From Spisula solida (lineage: Eukaryota; Mollusca; Bivalvia; Venerida; Mactridae): DNA of 64,000 nucleotides. Below, piece by piece: positions 60,630 through 64,000 of the stretch. The position numbers were made by a program, and so were the translations under genes. The stretch lies in NCBI GenBank assembly GCA_947247005.1, contig OX365956.1, forward strand, positions 10,746,089 through 10,810,088, in the 5' to 3' direction. The notes below the pieces were generated by a model that was not told where the DNA came from, did no database searches, and worked only from the letters and a program-made list of their open reading frames with translations. Each line of letters opens with the position of its first letter. Within the stretch, counting starts at the first letter, position 1.

Positions 60630-60790
60630 CATAGCGTATTGGTAGAGCGTCCGCTTCGAGTGCGGGAGGACCCGGTTCGACCCCGGACCACATCATACTA
60701 TCAAAATGGTATCAGTATATTTTTCTTGCTAGACGCTCAGTATAAAAGGAAAACTGGCTTCTGTTCTCTCATTCCCTCGTTGCAATGGAT
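60630..60790 (+). mobile_element. tRNA-derived SINE
   Basis: Head with GTATTGGTAGAGCGTCCGCT (box A region), TTCGAGTGCGGGAGG and CCGGTTCGACCCCGG (box B), then a core with ATGGTATCAGTATA and CTTGCTAGACGCTCAGTATA. This head-plus-core layout matches SINE families widespread in bivalves. Not a tRNA gene: no acceptor stem. Confidence 0.8.
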
Positions 60791-61090
60791 AAAATCAGCA
60801 ATGGAATCAAAGAAGCGCTATGCTGTTGTGCTGCCAATTTTTGCCTCTAAGATTCTCTGGGCGGGCGCCGACAAAAAACGAACCCTGTATGTGTGCCGGA
60901 ATGCATTAGAAGAACCAACACACCGAACCCTATACGTGTCGACAAATAAAAGAACAGAAAGACGGAACTCTGCGTATAGTATAGTATCTAAGGGCCGCGA
61001 AAATGTTCGATCACAGGAAGTGTCAACATACGACACTATGTACCGAGATACCTCTTTATTAAGAAAGAATTGGTTGAACGTTCAAGATAA

Positions 61091-61213
61091 AAAAAATATT
61101 TTTACACAATCGTAAAACAACCCTCAAAATTATTGAAAACTCTATGGGGTCGAAAAATATTTTTACACAATCGTAAAACAACCCTCAAAATTATTGAAAA
61201 CTCTATGGGGTCG
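61091..61213 (+). repeat. two exact copies of a 61-bp unit
   Basis: The unit AATATTTTTACACAATCG ... ACTCTATGGGGTCGA repeats directly at a spacing of 61. Confidence 0.95.
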
Positions 61214-61421
61214 AAAATACATCTATTTCACTTATTTTGCAAATTCGACAAAAAATGACGCGAGTCATATTCGGAGCAAAATGCACCGCATCAGCGAACT
61301 TGACTTGCGGTGAACCATGTTCGGGGCAGAGCGACGAATATATCTCACCACAAGCCATATTAGTGGCAATATTTTTTCACCCTATGAATATAGCTTACAT
61401 GCGAGCCTTATTCGGTTCAAC

Positions 61422-62039
61422 ATTTCGCTATGAAATCATTAGATAAAAATAATTTCTAAGTGAAATGTTTTTCATCTAAGCATATTTCTTTAGAGAAAAT
61501 CTAAGAACCTTTGTGAATACCTACCATTGTCAACTGTATTTTATTTCAGTCATAGGGAGACTATCCAGCTACATTATCCCGACACTTAGCCAATGAGCAG
61601 CTAGTTACCTGGAATTAACTATTCTCAGCGCCAAGGAAGAATTATATTATACCAATCTACACCTGAACTAGTTATCTTTTCTATGTCACTTGTATGTATT
61701 TCGCCATGAACGGTTTTAGAAATGCTTCAAATTTTGACTTTCACGCATGAAAACTTAAATTTAAAATCATAATAATATTATAAATAAAGCTATAAAAATT
61801 GTATGAGCATTTTATCGTTATATATTGATCAACCCTCGTACAGTATAAATTACATTGAGCAATACCCATGACGAATTTATAAGTATAGAGTTTTAAATTA
61901 AAATGACCCATGTTTGATAGATATAAATATTTATGGATAAATATAGTCATAGTTGGTTTTATTCATATTCAAATATGCCAGTGGGAAGGAAGCTTGTGAA
62001 CTAAAAACTTGATAACATGAAAACGCAGAAACAATAGAA
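61422..62039. other. AT-rich stretch, nothing recognised
   Basis: No repeats, tRNA-like segments or coding similarity seen. Confidence 0.4.
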
Positions 62040-62460
62040 GAAGTTTATTTCAAATTCAAAAGGCCACATGGCCCACGAGAACATCAATATACAATACACA
62101 ATTTATACAATTTATACAATGACACAACAAAATGACACTACAAAATGACAACATAAATGCAAAAGAATGAGACAATAGAGTAATAATAAACAAGAGAGAA
62201 AGATTGAGTGGTTAGAGAGTGGGATGGCATATCACGGAAGTAATGTGGGCATTGAAAAGACGAAGAACGAAATATGCATAGCAACGTTAGAAAGAACATC
62301 GGCAATATTAACTAAAGCTGCAGAACAGAAAGACAAAGGTTGAGTGGACAGGGCATACAGAGCAAGAGTGTTAAGCGGAGAAAGATGCATAGTCCGTTTA
62401 GAAATAGAAATACACGACATGAATATATGAGAGTCATATCTATAGAGACAAATCAACAAT
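62040..62460 (-). mobile_element. probable LINE 3' tail, same design as 598-997
   Basis: AAGTTTATTTCAAATTC followed by GGCC-x4-GGCC at 62062-62073 parallels 601-630. The minus-strand frame upstream (LSNVAMHISF...) could be a decayed ORF2 end but lacks the cysteine motif. Tentative. Confidence 0.4.
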
Positions 62461-63759
62461 CAACATATGTACATTTCTTGAAAACATATATATATATATA
62501 AAACAAACATACACACAGTCGTTATTCATAATAATATAGGTATATAGCAAATTAACTGCCTCACAAAATGTATTTACATTAAAGGTTTACAAACAACACT
62601 GTTCAAATAAGCAAGATCCAGTGATGCATCCAATTTAATTATTTGATGTTGTGAATAATTGTAATTTCAAATGGTAATTTTGTCGACATGTTTTGTAAAT
62701 GTTTATGTACATGCATTTTGTACAACGAAGACACTTTATGATAATTAAGATAGCGAGGATCTTAGTGTAAAAGCTTTAAAATGTACGTGCTTAATTTTTC
62801 AATTACACACCTATTTGTGCTTTCAAAAAAGTTATTTGAGTTTGAACATGCTCGGATTTGACCAACAATACATGTACATTATATATATTTGTAACGTAAA
62901 TCTTAATAAAGACTGCATTCTGTAATGAAATGAACATGTCTGTGTATATTTTATACCCGGTAAGTGTACTTCTCATGGATGACCGTTGAAACTGCCTTAA
63001 GCTGTACGGGAACGTATAAGGTGGGCTGTGACAGTTTAAAACACTAAACAGTTTAGTGCAAGTACAGTTGTATTATAAAAATGGCTAATTTGATAATACT
63101 GGCTGTTAAAGGCCCTACGTTAAAATGTTACACAGCAGAATGTCCACACGTCCGTCTTTCCGTTCAGCGGTCACATTGGTGTAAATAAATAAATAAATGA
63201 TTTAATTTTAATTAAGAGCAAATTTGACTGAATTACTCCAATGAGAAAGTAAAAGGCAATTTTAATAAGTAAATACATTTTTAAGTAAGTTTAATTTGAA
63301 TACTCGAAGCTTAAACTTAAATTATATACTCCGAGTGATATGAGAATAATTTGCATCATGAAGAATGTACGCATGTGTCGTATCATACCCGCTAGATAAC
63401 GGGTGTTTCCTCACTTTAGTTATACTGCTATGTGGAACGTGTCTGGTAACATTTAACACTTGTCTTTCTCACGATGAAGATAGTATTCGTGGATTTAATG
63501 TTTGTTATATATATATTGTGCACCTGTATCGCGATACAAACAGTTGTGGAGGCAGGTATGTACAATGTGTGGTTAATTATTATCATGAATTGTAAACCCT
63601 ATAGCTCCAGGCAATTTAGTTTCTGAGCACATTAAATTTGACTTTCCCACTCAGGTCCATTTAAGTGTCAGGGACCAGACCGGTAGGGACACAGTGATCA
63701 ACATGGGACCATCTTTTCGGACAACCCTCGTATATCACAAAATAAACTTGTAACTTGTA
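62461..63759. other. non-coding stretch, nothing recognised
   Basis: A short TA run at about 62487-62500. No supported gene. Confidence 0.4.
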
Positions 63760-64000
63760 AAATTATAATAATGAATTCGTGCAGTTAAAATTGTGAATTC
63801 GTGAAGCTGAAATAGTGGATTCGCGAATATAATTTCAAGGATTTCTTCTTCATGAAATTACGATTTGGACTTCATGAAATCGAAGTTGTTAACTTTCTGA
63901 TGTTGAATTCATGAATTCATAAAGTTAAATTACATCAATGTAGTACATTCGCGAAGTTAAAAAACGTGAATTTGAAATCGTGAATTCGAGAAGTTGTAAT
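63760..64000. repeat. repeat built on a GTGAATTCGNGAAGTT motif, cut by the window end
   Basis: The words GAATTCGTG, GTGAATTCGTGAAG, GGATTCGCGAA, ATTCGCGAAGTTAAA and GAATTCGAGAAGTT recur in both orientations over 240 bp. Confidence 0.55.

Larger units (their letters stand above)
60349..61421. mobile_element. TIR-bounded element containing a SINE
   Basis: GTTGAACCGAATA (60349-60361) and TATTCGGTTCAAC (61409-61421) are exact inverted ends. Internal diverged direct repeats start near 60478 and 61360 (ACAATATTTTTTTACCCTA against GCAATATTTTTTCACCCTA). No target duplication or transposase seen. Confidence 0.5.

Noticed and set aside
60630..60700. tRNA gene
   Set aside because: Boxes A and B and an anticodon arm are visible, but the acceptor ends do not pair and a SINE core follows.
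60612..61115. 167-codon plus-strand frame
   Set aside because: It begins inside the SINE head and crosses into unrelated DNA; no motif, unlikely codon use.

Overview
The window looks like AT-rich genomic DNA from a bivalve mollusc. The main evidence is a tandem set of spliced HSPA12-type (divergent Hsp70) genes, a family known to be greatly expanded in bivalves, plus repeat types typical of molluscs: TIR elements carrying internal tandem arrays and GACG/GACT tails, tRNA-derived SINEs, and a Penelope-like element with a GIY-YIG domain. Species cannot be told from the sequence alone. No prokaryotic features are present.

Three HSPA12-like genes lie head to tail on the minus strand: gene 1 (19424 to 5805, 589 aa), gene 2 (36131 to 31965, 588 aa) and gene 3 (55862 to 48609, 584 aa). 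Each has five coding exons with the same intron phases, an open frame across all joins, the Hsp70 ATPase motifs (DFGTTYSG, EPE, DLGGGTxD, VGGFSD), and a conserved splice acceptor exactly 13 nt upstream of the ATG, which implies a non-coding first exon further upstream. Homology extends about 3 kb upstream of each start once later insertions are removed, so the three copies arose as duplicated segments (about 5.8-23.7 kb, 31.9-48.1 kb, 48.6-59.1 kb). Genes 1 and 2 are the youngest pair and show near-identical patches around exons 1 and 4 that suggest gene conversion.

Most of the rest is mobile DNA inserted in or between these units. 0.6-5.0 kb: a LINE tail and a nested tandem-repeat element. 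7.3-8.4 kb and 9.5-17.4 kb: elements in introns 4 and 2 of gene 1, the second being a TA-flanked mariner-like element with a 6.6-kb TTAA-flanked element nested in it. 17.6-19.0 kb: two minisatellites in intron 1 of gene 1. 19.9-20.5 kb: an element with a tetranucleotide array. 24.2-25.8 kb: an RTE-like LINE fragment. 26.4-31.6 kb: a broken Penelope-like element, split by two insertions and ending in a hammerhead-ribozyme-like fold. 37.0-42.6 kb: a foldback MITE, a dead LINE and an 11-12 unit tandem-repeat element. 43.1-46.7 kb: a mariner-like element, an unusual foldback element with motif arrays in both arms, and a small MITE. 50.9-52.3 kb: a LINE with one nonsense codon in intron 4 of gene 3. 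55-61 kb: a run of tRNA-derived SINE pieces and MITEs.

Because genes 1 and 2 are recent paralogues, each provides the empty site for several insertions in the other, giving a relative order: duplication first, then most of the transposon insertions. All exon structures, homologies and element boundaries were read by eye; no database search, alignment program or folding program was run.
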